DNA of 64,000 nucleotides from Hippophae tibetana (lineage: Eukaryota > Streptophyta > Magnoliopsida > Rosales > Elaeagnaceae), in the NCBI GenBank assembly GCA_037013495.1, contig CM072803.1, forward strand, positions 50,295,627 to 50,359,626. Reading direction: 5' to 3'. How positions within the stretch are numbered: the stretch's first letter is position 1; the number at the start of each line of letters is the position of its first letter. The notes beneath the pieces are model-generated. The model was given only the letters and a program-made list of their open reading frames with translations. It was not told the DNA's origin and ran no database searches. The position numbers were made by a program, and so were the translations under genes. This document shows, in pieces, positions 1-12,300 of this stretch.

Positions 1-142
1 ATTGCTATTGTGGATAAGGATAATATTTAGCATCATATTTCTCTACTTTTTACTCTTAAAATGGGTTTGGAACCAACATTCTTAGGGAGAAAAGGGATAA
101 CCAAAGTCAAATTCATTACGATACCATCCACCCAAAGCAGAA

Positions 143-160
143 TAACTTATAAATAAGTTA
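143..160. other. 18-bp dyad TAACTTAT-AA-ATAAGTTA (example from family A)
   Basis: Perfect 8-bp inverted arms surround a 2-bp centre. The element recurs about once per monomer at the same phase, roughly 143 bp after the landmark. Intact family A examples include the monomers at 1, 2193, 9325 and 18651; those at 549 and 8228 keep the arms with centre AC. Other A subtypes break it: 'cttatacacaagtt' in A1 and 'catataaataagtt' in A2. It is also the commonest form in family B. I cannot identify a binding protein. It could be a protein-binding site, a weak cruciform, or simply inherited sequence. Confidence 0.7.
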
Positions 161-175
161 AAAATATTAATGTCA

Positions 176-194
176 AAAATGAGTTGAAAATGAG
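176..194. repeat. Internal 11-bp direct duplication (AAAATGAG x2)
   Basis: AAAATGAG occurs at 176-183 and again at 187-194, separated by 'ttg' (usually 'tcg' in family B). The pair is present in most monomers. Two B monomers (36593 and 61135) have lost exactly one 11-bp unit at this place. Confidence 0.75.
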
Positions 195-225
195 AATTAT
201 TGATTTCGTATTTAGAATAATGAAC

Positions 226-240
226 AAAATTTGAAATTTT
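226..240. other. 15-bp dyad AAAATTT-G-AAATTTT (family A example)
   Basis: Perfect 7-bp inverted arms flank a single G. The element is present at the same phase in most family A monomers ('acaaaatttgaaatttta'). In family B the matching sequence is usually 'aaatttcaaattta', a dyad with 6-bp arms and a central C. In such A+T-rich DNA short palindromes arise easily, so the support is its constant position rather than its symmetry. Confidence 0.55.
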
Positions 241-367
241 AAAAGTTTTGCATCTTAAGACGTAATAAATTTCACTTAAATATATCATAAATAAAAGGAA
301 ATATAACGTGTAGTATTTATTCCGCCAACTTGCATTTTTAAAATAGACATGTGAAAATGATTATGTT

Positions 368-393
368 TTATTTTTCCCTTATTTATTTTTCCC
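368..393. repeat. Internal 15-bp direct duplication in the monomer (TTATTTTTCCC x2)
   Basis: Two copies of TTATTTTTCCC (368-378 and 383-393) lie 15 bp apart in a pyrimidine-rich segment found in every monomer of both families. In family B the form is 'ttattttccccttattgatttttcccc'-like. One copy has been lost in the shortened monomer at 21942, near 22,283. Confidence 0.7.
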
Positions 394-1020
394 CTTGATC
401 TATTATTATTTTTTTACATTTGTAACTCTTAATTCCCAACACAGGAAAATTCATGCAAATTTTATTACCTCCCTTCCCAATGGAAAAGGTGATGGATAAT
501 TGTTGTTTTAGACATCATTTTTAAACATTTTGTTACATAGCAAGCAAAACTTGCAATGGTGGATGAGGATACTATTTACCATCATATTACTCTACTTTTT
601 ACTTTGAGAATGGGTTTGGAACCAACATTCTTAGGGAGAAAGGGAAGAACCAAAGTCAAATTCATAACGATGCAATCCAACAAAAGCAGAATAACTTATA
701 CATAAGTTAAAAATGTTAATGTCAAAAATGAGTTTGAAATGAGAATTATTGATTTGTTATTTAGAATAATGAACAAAATTTGAAATTTTAACAATTTTGA
801 ATCTTAAGACATAATAAATTTCACTTAAATATATCATAAATAAAAGGAAATAAAACGTGTAGTATTTATTCGGAAAATTTATTTTTTAAAATATACATGA
901 GAAAATGGTTATGTTTTATCTGTCCCTTATTTATTTTACCCATGATCTATGATTATTTTCTTAACTTTGTAAGTCTTAATACCCAGCACTGGCAAATTCA
1001 TGCAAATTTTATTACCTCCC

Positions 1021-1032
1021 TTCCAAATGGAA
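1021..1032. other. 12-bp dyad TTCCA-AA-TGGAA
   Basis: A short palindromic core sits in the most G+C-rich, best-conserved part of the monomer (consensus 'acctcccttccaaatggaaaa'), about 75 bp before the next landmark. It is recognisable in nearly every monomer of both families. Variants include 'ccaaatgtaaaa' in several B subtypes and 'ccatatgaaaaa' in others, which weaken the right arm. Function unknown. Confidence 0.5.
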
Positions 1033-4000
1033 AAGGTGATGGATAACGGTTGTTTTAGACATCATTTGTAAACTTTTTGTTACATAGCTAGCAAAAATTG
1101 CTATTGTGGATGAGGATAATATTTACCATCATATTTCTCTAATTTTTACTCTTAGAATGGGTTTGGAACCAACATTCTTAGGGGGAAAAGGGATAACCAA
1201 AGTTAAATTCATTACGATGCCATCCAACAAAACCAGAATAACATATAAATAAGTTAAAAATATTAACGTAAAAAATGAGTTTGAAATGAGAATTATTGAT
1301 TTATTATTTAGAATAATGAACAAAATTTGAAATTTTAACAGTTTTGCATCTTAAGACGTAATAAATTTCACTTAAATATATCATAAATAAAAGGAAATAT
1401 AATGTGTATTATTTATTCCGCAAACTTTATTTTTTAAAATAGCCATGAGAAAATGATTATGTTTTATCTTTCCCATATTTATTTTTCCCATGATCTATGA
1501 TTATTGTTTTACCTTTGTAAGTCTTAATACCCACCATTGGAAAATTCAAGCAAATTTTATTACCTCTCCTTCCAAAAGGAAAAGGTGATGGATAATGGTT
1601 GTTTTAGACATCATTTGTAAACTTTTTCTTACATAACTAGCAAAATTGCTATTGTGTATGAGGATAATATTTAGCATCATATTTCTCTACTTTTTACTCT
1701 TAGAATGGGTTTGGAACCAACATTCTTAGGGAGAAAAGGGATAACCAAAGTCAAATTCATTACGATACCATCCACCCAAAGCAGAATAACTTATAAATAA
1801 GTGAAAAATATTAATGTCAAAAAAGAGTTGAAAATGAGAATTATTGATTTCTTATTTAGAATAATGAACAAAATTTGAAATTTTAACAGTTTTGCATCTT
1901 GCGACGTAAGAAATTTCACTTAAATATATAATAAATAAAAGGAAATAAAACGTGTAGTATTTATTCCGCCAACTTGCATTTTTAAAATACTCATGTGAAA
2001 ATGATTATGTTTTATTTTTCCCTTATTTATTTTTCCCCTTGATCTATTATTATTTTTTTACATTTGTAACTCTTAATTCCCAACATAGGCAAATTCATGC
2101 AAATTTTATTACCTCCCTTCCCAATGGAAAAGGTGATGGATAATTGTTGTTTTGGACATCATTTTTAAACATTTTGTTACATAGCAAGTAAAATTGCTAT
2201 TGTGTATGAGGATAATATTTAGCATCATATTTCTCTACTTTTTACTCTTAGAATGGGTTTGGAACCAACATTCTTAGGGAGAAAAGGGATAACCAAAGTC
2301 AAATTCATAACGATACCATCCACCCAAAGCAGAATAACTTATAAATAAGTTAAAAATATTAATGTCAAAAATGAGTTGAAAATGAGAATTATTGATTTCT
2401 TATTTAGAATAATGAACAAAATTTGAAATTTTAACAGTTTTGCATCTTCAGACGTAAGAAATTTCACTTAAATATATCATAAATAAAAGGAAATAAAACG
2501 TGTAGTATTTATTCCGCCAACTTGAATTTTTAAAATAGACATGTGAAAATGATTATGTTTTATTTTTCCCTTATTTATTTTTCCCCTTGATCTATTATTA
2601 TTTTTTTACATTTGTAACTCTTAATTCCCAACACAGGAAAATTCATGCAAATTTTATTACCTCCCTTCCAAATGGAAAAGGTGATGGATAATTGTTGTTT
2701 TAGACATCATTTTTAAACATTTTGTTACATACCAAGCAAAACTTGTAATGGTGGATGAGGATAATATATACCATCATATTACTCTACTTTTTACTCTGAG
2801 AATGGGTTTGGAACCAACATTCTTAGGGAGAAAGGGAAGAACCAAAGTCAAATTCATAACGATGCAATCCAACAAAAGCAGAATAACTTATACACAAGTT
2901 AAAAATATTAATGTCAAAAATGAGTTTGAAATGAGAATTATTGATTTGTTATTTAGAATAATGAACAAAATTTGAAATTTTAACAATTTTGAATCTTAAG
3001 ACTTAATAAATTTCACTTAAAAATATCATAAATAAAAGGAAATAAAACATGTAGTATTTATTCGGAAAACTTTATTTTTAAAAATACACATGAGAAAATG
3101 GTTATGTTTTATCTTTCCCTTATTTATTTTTCCCTATGATCTATGATTATTTTCTTAACTTTCTAAGTCTTAATACCCAGCACTGGCAAATTCATGCAAA
3201 TTTTATTACCTCCCTTCCAAATGTAAAAGGTGATGGATAACGGTTGTTTTAGACATCATTTGTAAACTTTTTGTTACATAGCAAGCAAAAATTGCTATTG
3301 TGGATGAGGATAATATTTACCATCATATTTCTCTAATTTTTACTCTTAGAATGGGTTTGGAACCAACATTCTTAGGGAGAAAAGGGATAACCAAAGTTAA
3401 ATTCATTACGATGCCATCCAACAAAACCAGAATAACATATAAATAATTTAAAAATATTAACGTAAAAAATAAGTTGAAAATGAGAATTATTGATTTCTTA
3501 TTTAGAATAATGAACAAAATTTGAAATTTTAACAGTTTTGCATCTTGAGACGTAAGAAATTTCACTTAAATATATCATAAATAAAAGGAAATATAATGTG
3601 TATTATTTATTCCGCCAACTTTCTTTTTTAAAATAGCCATGAGAAAATGATTATGTTTTATCTTTCCCATATTTATTTTTCCCATGTCTATGATTATTTT
3701 TTTACCTTTGTAAGTCTTAATACCCACCATTGGAAAATTCATGCAAATTTTATTACCTCTCCTTCCAAAAGGAAAAGGTGATGGATAATGGTTGTTTTAG
3801 ACATCATTTGTAAACTTTTTGGTACATAACTAGCAAAATTGCTATTGTGTATGAGGATAATATTTAGCATCATATTTCTCTACTTTTTACTCTTAGAATG
3901 GGTTTGGAACCAACATTCTTAGGGAGAAAAGGGATAACCAAAGTAAAATTCATTACGATACCATCCACCCAAATCAGAATAACTTATAAATAATTTAAAA

Positions 4001-4385
4001 ATATTAATGTCAAAAATGAGTTGAAAATGAGAAATATTGATTTCTTATTTAGAATAATGAACAAAATTTGAAATTTTAACAGTTTTGCGTCTTGAGACGT
4101 AAGAAATTTCACTTAAATATATCATAAATAAAAGGAAATAAAACGTGTAGTATTTATTCCGCCAACTTGCATTTGTAAAATAGACATGTGAAAATGATTA
4201 TGTTTTATTTTTCCCTTATTCATTTTTCCCCTTAATCTATTATTATTTTTTTAGATTTGTAACTCTTAATTCCCAACACAGGCAAATTCATGCAAATTTT
4301 ATTACCTCCATTCCAAATGGAAAAGGTGATGGATAATTGTTGTTTTAGACATCATTTTTAAACATTTTGTTACATAGCAAGCAAA

Positions 4386-7131
4386 ACTTGCAATGGTGGA
4401 TGAGGATAATATTTACCATCATATTACTCTACTTTTTACTCTGAGAATGGGTTTGGAACCAACATTCTTAGGGAGAAAGGGAAGAACCAAAGTCAAATTC
4501 ATAACGATGCAATCCAACAAAAGCAGAATAACTTATACACAAGTTAAAAATATTAATGTCAAAAATGAGTTTGAAATGAGAATTATTGATTTGTTATTTA
4601 GAATAATGAACAAAATTTGAAATTTTAACAATTTTGAATCTTAAGACTTAATAAATTTCACTTAAATATATCATAAATAAAAGGAAATAAAACGTGTAGT
4701 ATTTATTCGGAAAACTTTATTTTTAAAAATAGACATGAGAAAATGGTTATGTTTTATCTTTCCCTTATTTATTTTTCCCCATGATCTATGATTATTTTCT
4801 TAACTTTGTAAGTCTTAATACCCAGCACTGGCAAATTCATGCAAATTTTATTACCTCCCTTCCAAATGGAAAAGGTGATGGATAACGGTTGTTTTAGACA
4901 TCATTTCTAAACTTTTTGTTACATAGCAAGCAAAAATTGCTATTGTGGATGAGGATAATATTTACCATCATATTTCTCTAATTTTTACTCTTAGAATGGG
5001 TTTGGAACCAACATTCTTAGGGAGAAAAGGGATAACCAAAGTTAAATTCATTACGATGCCATCCAACAAAACCAGAATAACATATAAATAAGTTAAAAAT
5101 ATTAACGTAAACAATGAGTTGAAAATGAGAATTATTGATTTATTATTTAGAATAATGAACAAAATTTGAAATTTTAAGAGTTTTGCATCTTAAGACGTAA
5201 TAAATTTCACTTAAACATATCATAAATAAAAGGAAATAAAATGTGTAGTATTTATTCCGCCAACTTTCATTTTTAAAATAGACATGTGAAAATGATTATG
5301 TTTTATTTTTCCCTTATTTATTTTTCCCCTTGATCTATTATTATTTTTTTACATTTGTAAATCTTAATTCCCAACACAGGAAAATTCATGCAAATTTTAT
5401 TACCTCCCTTCCAAATGGAAAAGGTGATGGATAATTGTTGTTTTAGACATCATTTTTAAACATTTTGTTACATACCAAGCAAAACTTGTAATGGTGGATG
5501 AGGATAATATTTACCATCATATTACTCTACTTTTTACTCTGAGAATGGGTTTGGAACCAACATTCTTAGGGAGAAAGGGAAGAACCAAAGTCAAATTCAT
5601 AACGATGCAATCCCACAAAAGCAGAATAACTTATACACAAGTTAAAAATATTAATGTCAAAAATGAGTTTGAAATGAGAATTATTGATTTGTTATTTAGA
5701 ATAATGAACAAAATTTGAAATTTTAACAATTTTGAATCTTAAGACTTAATAAATTTCACTTAAAAATATCATAAATAAAAGGAAATAAAACGTGTAGTAT
5801 TTATTCGGAAAACTTTATTTTTAAAAATAGACATGATAAAATGGTTATGTTTTATCTTTCCCTTATTTATTTTTCCCCATGATCTATGATTATTTTCTTA
5901 ACTTTGTAAGTCTTAATACCTAGCACTGGCAAATTCATGCAAATTTTATTACCTCCCTTCCAAATGGAAAAGGTGATGGATAACGGTTGTTTTAGACATC
6001 ATTTGTAAACTTTTTGTTACATAGCAAGCAAAAATTGCTATTGTGGATGAGGATAATATTTACCATCATATTTCTCTAATTTTTACTCTTAGAATGGGTT
6101 TGGAACCAACATTCTTAGGGAGAAAAGGGATAACCAAAGTTAAATTCATTACGATGCCATCCAACAAAACCAGAATAACATATAAATAAGTTAAAAATAT
6201 TAACGTAAAAAATGAGTTGAAAATGAGAATTATTGATTTATTATTTAGAATAATGAACAAAATTTGAAATTTTAAGAGTTTTGCATCTTAAGACGTAATA
6301 AATTTCACTTAAACATATCATAAATAAAAGGAAATAAAACGTGTAGTATTTATTCCGCCAACTTGAATTTTTAAAATAGACATGTGAAAATGATTATGTT
6401 TTATTTTTCCCTTATTTATTTTTCCCCTTGATCTATTATTATTTTTTTACATTTGTAACTCTTAATTCCCAACACAGGAAAATTCATGCAAATTTTATTA
6501 CCTCCCTTTCAAATGGAAAAGGTGATGGATAATTGTTGTTTTAGACATCATTTTTAAACATTTTGTTACATACCAAGCAAAACTTGTAATGGTGGATGAG
6601 GATAATATATACCATCATATTACTCTACTTTTTACTCTGAGAATGGGTTTGGAACCAACATTCTTAGGGAGAAAGGGAAGAACCAAAGTCAAATTCATAA
6701 CGATGCAATCCAACAAAAGCAGAATAACTTATACACAAGTTAAAAATATTAATGTCAAAAATGAGTTTGAAATGAGAATTATTGATTTGTTATTTAGAAT
6801 AATGAACAAAATTTGAAATTTTAACAATTTTGAATCTTAAGACTTAATAAATTTCACTTAAAAATATCATAAATAAAAGGAAATAAAACATGTAGTATTT
6901 ATTCGGAAAACTTTATTTTTTAAAATAGACATGAGAAAATGGTTATGTTTTATCTTTCCCTTATTTATTTTTCCCCATGATCTATGATTATTTTCTTAAC
7001 TTTGTTAGTCTTAAAAGCCAGCACTGGCAAATTCATGCTAATTTTATTACCTCCCTTCCAAATGGAAAAGGTGATGGATAACGGTTGTTTTAGACATCAT
7101 TTGTAAACTTTTTGTTACATAGCAAGCAAAA
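4386..7131. repeat. Nested A1-A2 dimer repeats (1,098-bp period) inside HOR copy 1
   Basis: Two alternating monomer subtypes repeat with a 1,098-bp period. A1 starts at 4386, 5484 and 6582 (acttg..atggtgg start, 'ggaagaacc', 'cgatgcaatcc', 'cttatacacaagtt', 'attcggaaaac'). A2 starts at 4936, 6034 and 7132 ('ctctaatttttactc', 'cgatgccatcc', 'aacatataaataagtt'; the last start lies just past this block). The dimer copies are almost identical, which shows a dimer expansion older than or simultaneous with the 17-mer amplification. The matching dimers of HOR copy 2 start at 13710, 14808 and 15906. A single A1-A2 pair also stands at 2741-3837. Confidence 0.85.
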
Positions 7132-9324
7132 ATTGCTATTGTGGATGAGGATAATATTTACCATCATATTTCTCTAATTTTTACTCTTAGAATGGGTTTG
7201 GAACCAACATTCTTAGGGAGAAAAGGGATAACCAAAGTTAAATTCATTACAATGCCATCCAACAAAACCAGAATAACATATAAATAAGTTAAAAATATTA
7301 ACGTAAAAAATGAGTTGAAAATGAGAATTATTGATTTATTATTTAGAATAATGAACAAAATTTGAAATTTTAACTGTTTTGCATCTTAAGACGTAATAAA
7401 TTTCACTTAAATATATCATAAATAAAAGGAAATATAATGTTTATTATTTATTCCACCAACTTTCTTTTTTAAAATAGCCATGAGAAAATGATTATGTTTT
7501 ATCTTTCCCATATTTATTTTTCCCATGATCTATGATTATTTTTTTACCTTTGTAAGTCTTAATACCCACCATTGGAAAATTCATGCAAATTTTATTACCT
7601 CTCCTTCCAAAAGGAAAAGGTGATGGATAATGGTTGTTTTAGACATCATTTGTAAACTTTTTGTTACATAACTAGCAAAATTGCTATTGTGTATGAGGAT
7701 AATATTTAGCATCATATTTCTCTACTTTTTACTCTTAGAATGGGTTTGGAAGCAACATTCTTAGGGAAAAAAGGGATAACCAAAGTCAAATTCATTACGA
7801 TACCATCCACCCAAAGCAGAATAACTTATAAATAATTTAAAAATATTAATGTCAAAAATGAGTTGAAAATGAGAATTATTGATTTCTTATTTAGAATAAT
7901 GAACAAAATTTGAAATTTTAACAGTTTTGCATCTTGAGATGTAAGAAATTTCACTTAAATATATCATAAATAAAAGGAAATAAAACGTGTAGTATTTATT
8001 CCGCCAACTTGCATTTTTAAAATAGACATGTGAAAATGATTATGTTTTATTTTTCCCTTATTTATTTTTCCCCTTTATCTATTATTATTTTTTTACATTT
8101 GTAACTCTTAATTCCCAACACAGGCAAATTCATCCAAATTTTATTACCTCCCTTCCAAATGGAAAAGGTGATGGATAATTGTTGTTTTAGACATCATTTT
8201 TAAACATTTTGTTACATAGCAAGTAAAACTTGCAATGGTGGATGAGGATAATATTTACCATCATATTACTCTACTTTTTACTCTGAGAATGGGTTTGGAA
8301 CCAACATTCTTAGGGAGAAAGGGAAGAACCAAAGTCAAATTCATAACGATGCAATCCAACAAAAGCGGAATAACTTATACATAAGTTAAAAATATTAATG
8401 TCAAAAATGAGTTTGAAATGAGAATTATTGATTTGTTATTTAGAATAATGAACAAAATTTGATATTTTAACAATTTTGAATCTTAAGACTTAATAAATTT
8501 CACTTAAATATATCATAAATAAAAGGAAATAAAACGTGTAGTATTTATTCGGAAAATTTATTTTTTAAAATAGAAATGAGAAAATGGTTATGTTTTATTT
8601 TTCCCTTATTTCATTTTCCCCATGATCTATGATTATTTTCTAAACTTTGTAAGGCTTAATACCTAACAATGACAAATTCATGCAAATTTTATTACCTCCC
8701 CTTCCAAATGGAAAAGGTGATGGATAATGGTTGTTTTAGACATCATTTGTAAACTTTTTGTTACATAGCTTGCAAAAATTGCAATTGTGGATGAGGATAA
8801 TATTTACCATCATATTTCTCTAATTATTACTCTTGGAATGGGTTTGAACCAACATTCTTAGGGAGAAAAGGGATAACCAAAGTCAAATTCATTACGATGC
8901 CATCCAACAAAACCAGAATAACTTATAAATAAGGTTAAAATATTAACGTCAAAAATGAGTTGAAAATGAGAATTATTGATTTGTTATTTAGAATAATGAA
9001 AAAAATTTGAAATTTTAACAGTTTTGCATCTTAAGACGTAATAAATTTCACTTAAATATATAATAAATAAAAGGAAATATAACGTGTATTATGTATTCCG
9101 CCAACTTTCTTTTTTAAAATAGCCATACGAAAATGGTTATGTTTTATTTTTCCCTTATTTATTTTTCCCATGATCTATAATTATTTTTTTACCTTTGTTA
9201 GTCTTAATACCCAGCACTGGAAAATTCATGCAAAATTTGTTACCTCCCTTCCAAATGGAAAAGGTGATGGATAATGGTTGTTTTAGACATCATTTGTAAA
9301 ATTTTTGTTACATAGCTAGCAAAA

Positions 9325-12300
9325 ATTGCTATTGTGGATAAGGATAATATTTAGCATCATATTTCTCTACTTTTTACTCTTAAAATGGGTTTGGAACCAA
9401 CATTCTTAGGGAGAAAAGGGATAACCAAAGTCAAATTCATTACGATACCATCCACCCAAAGCAGAATAACTTATAAATAAGTTAAAAATATTAATGTCAA
9501 AAATGAGTTGAAAATGAGAATTATTGATTTCGTATTTAGAATAATGAACAAAATTTGAAATTTTAAAAGTTTTGCATCTTAAGACGTAATAAATTTCACT
9601 TAAATATATCATAAATAAAAGGAAATATAACGTGTAGTATTTATTCCGCCAACTTGCATTTTTAAAATAGACATGTGAAAATGATTATGTTTTATTTTTC
9701 CCTTATTTATTTTTCCCCTTGATCTATTATTATTTTTTTACATTTGTAACTCTTAATTCCCAACACAGGCAAATTCATGCAAATTTTATTACCTCCCTTC
9801 CCAATGGAAAAGGTGATGGATAATTGTTGTTTTAGACATCATTTTTAAACATTTTGTTACATAGCAAGCAAAACTTGCAATGGTGGATGAGGATAATATT
9901 TACCATCATATTACTCTACTTTTTACTTTGAGAATGGGTTTGGAACCAACATTCTTAGGGAGAAAAGGAAGAACCAAAGTCAAATTCATAACGATGCAAT
10001 CCAACAAAAGCAGAATAACTTATACATAAGTTAAAAATGTTAATGTCAAAAATGAGTTTGAAATGAGAATTATTGATTTGTTATTTAGAATAATGAACAA
10101 AATTTGAAATTTTAACAATTTTGAATCTTAAGACATAATAAATTTCACTTAAATATATCATAAATAAAAGGAAATAAAACGTGTAGTATTTATTCGGAAA
10201 ATTTATTTTTTAAAATATACATGAGAAAATGGTTATGTTTTATCTGTCCCTTATTTATTTTACCCATGATCTATGATTATTTTCTTAACTTTGTAAGTCT
10301 TAATACCCAGCACTGGCAAATTCATGCAAATTTTATTACCTCCCTTCCAAATGGAAAAGGTGATGGATAACGGTTGTTTTAGACATCATTTGTAAACTTT
10401 TTGTTACATAGCTAGCAAAAATTGCTATTGTGGATGAGGATAATATTTACCATCATATTTCTCTAATTTTTACTCTTAGAATGGGTTTGGAACCAACATT
10501 CTTAGGGGGAAAAGGGATAACCAAAGTTAAATTCATTACGATGCCATCCAACAAAACCAGAATAACATATAAATAAGTTAAAAATATTAACGTAAAAAAT
10601 GAGTTTGAAATGAGAATTATTGATTTATTATTTAGAATAATGAACAAAATTTGAAATTTTAACAGTTTTGCATCTTAAGACGTAATAAATTTCACTTAAA
10701 TATATCATAAATAAAAGGAAATATAATGTGTATTATTTATTCCGCAAACTTTATTTTTTAAAATAGCCATGAGAAAATGATTATGTTTTATCTTTCCCAT
10801 ATTTATTTTTCCCATGATCTATGATTATTGTTTTACCTTTGTAAGTCTTAATACCCACCATTGGAAAATTCAAGCAAATTTTATTACCTCTCCTTCCAAA
10901 AGGAAAAGGTGATGGATAATGGTTGTTTTAGACATCATTTGTAAACTTTTTCTTACATAACTAGCAAAATTGCTATTGTGTATGAGGATAATATTTAGCA
11001 TCATATTTCTCTACTTTTTACTCTTAGAATGGGTTTGGAACCAACATTCTTAGGGAGAAAAGGGATAACCAAAGTCAAATTCATTACGATACCATCCACC
11101 CAAAGCAGAATAACTTATAAATAAGTGAAAAATATTAATGTCAAAAAAGAGTTGAAAATGAGAATTATTGATTTCTTATTTAGAATAATGAACAAAATTT
11201 GAAATTTTAACAGTTTTGCATCTTGCGACGTAAGAAATTTCACTTAAATATATAATAAATAAAAGGAAATAAAACGTGTAGTATTTATTCCGCCAACTTG
11301 CATTTTTAAAATAGACATGTGAAAATGATTATGTTTTATTTTTCCCTTATTTATTTTTCCCCTTGATCTATTATTATTTTTTTACATTTGTAACTCATAA
11401 TTCCCAACATAGGCAAATTCATGCAAATTTTATTACCTCCCTTCCCAATGGAAAAGGTGATGGATAATTGTTGTTTTGGACATCATTTTTAAACATTTTG
11501 TTACATAGCAAGTAAAATTGCTATTGTGTATGAGGATAATATTTAGCATCATATTTCTCTACTTTTTACTCTTAGAATGGGTTTGGAACCAACATTCTTA
11601 GGGAGAAAAGGGATAACCAAAGTCAAATTCATAACGATACCATCCACCCAAAGCAGAATAACTTATAAATAAGTTAAAAATATTAATGTCAAAAATGAGT
11701 TGAAAATGAGAATTATTGATTTCTTATTTAGAATAATGAACAAAATTTGAAATTTTAACAGTTTTGCATCTTCAGACGTAAGAAATTTCACTTAAATATA
11801 TCATAAATAAAAGGAAATAAAACGTGTAGTATTTATTCCGCCAACTTGAATTTTTAAAATAGACATGTGAAAATGATTATGTTTTATTTTTCCCTTATTT
11901 ATTTTTCCCCTTGATCTATTATTATTTTTTTACATTTGTAACTCTTAATTCCCAACACAGGAAAATTCATGCAAATTTTATTACCTCCCTTCCAAATGGA
12001 AAAGGTGATGGATAATTGTTGTTTTAGACATCATTTTTAAACATTTTGTTACATACCAAGCAAAACTTGTAATGGTGGATGAGGATAATATATACCATCA
12101 TATTACTCTACTTTTTACTCTGAGAATGGGTTTGGAACCAACATTCTTAGGGAGAAAGGGAAGAACCAAAGTCAAATTCATAACGATGCAATCCAACAAA
12201 AGCAGAATAACTTATACACAAGTTAAAAATATTAATGTCAAAAATGAGTTTGAAATGAGAATTATTGATTTGTTATTTAGAATAATGAACAAAATTTGAA

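Larger units (their letters stand above)
1..9324. repeat. 17-monomer higher-order repeat, complete copy 1 (9,324 bp)
   Basis: Seventeen different monomers form one large unit that begins again at 9325. Every landmark tested (1/9325, 549/9873, 1097/10421, 1645/10969, 2741/12065, 4386/13710, 6582/15906) is offset by exactly 9,324 bp, whereas neighbouring monomers inside the unit differ visibly. Differences between the copies are sparse single bases, for example A446 against C9770 and C572 against A9896. Because the window starts at the same phase as the landmark, the true start of the unit is arbitrary. Such long HORs are known from human alpha satellite and from some plant and animal satellites, and they imply recent amplification of a multi-monomer block. 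Confidence 0.93.

Noticed and set aside
92..97. TTAGGG in 'cattcttagggagaaa', telomere-like
   Set aside because: Only one hexamer per family A monomer and never in tandem, so not telomeric repeat.
82..288. Minus-strand open frames of 60-80 codons in many A and B monomers
   Set aside because: They recur only with the repeat, start at different places in sister monomers, are interrupted by stops in most copies, and show no domain, signal or ribosome-binding context. They are A+T-rich repeat by-products.
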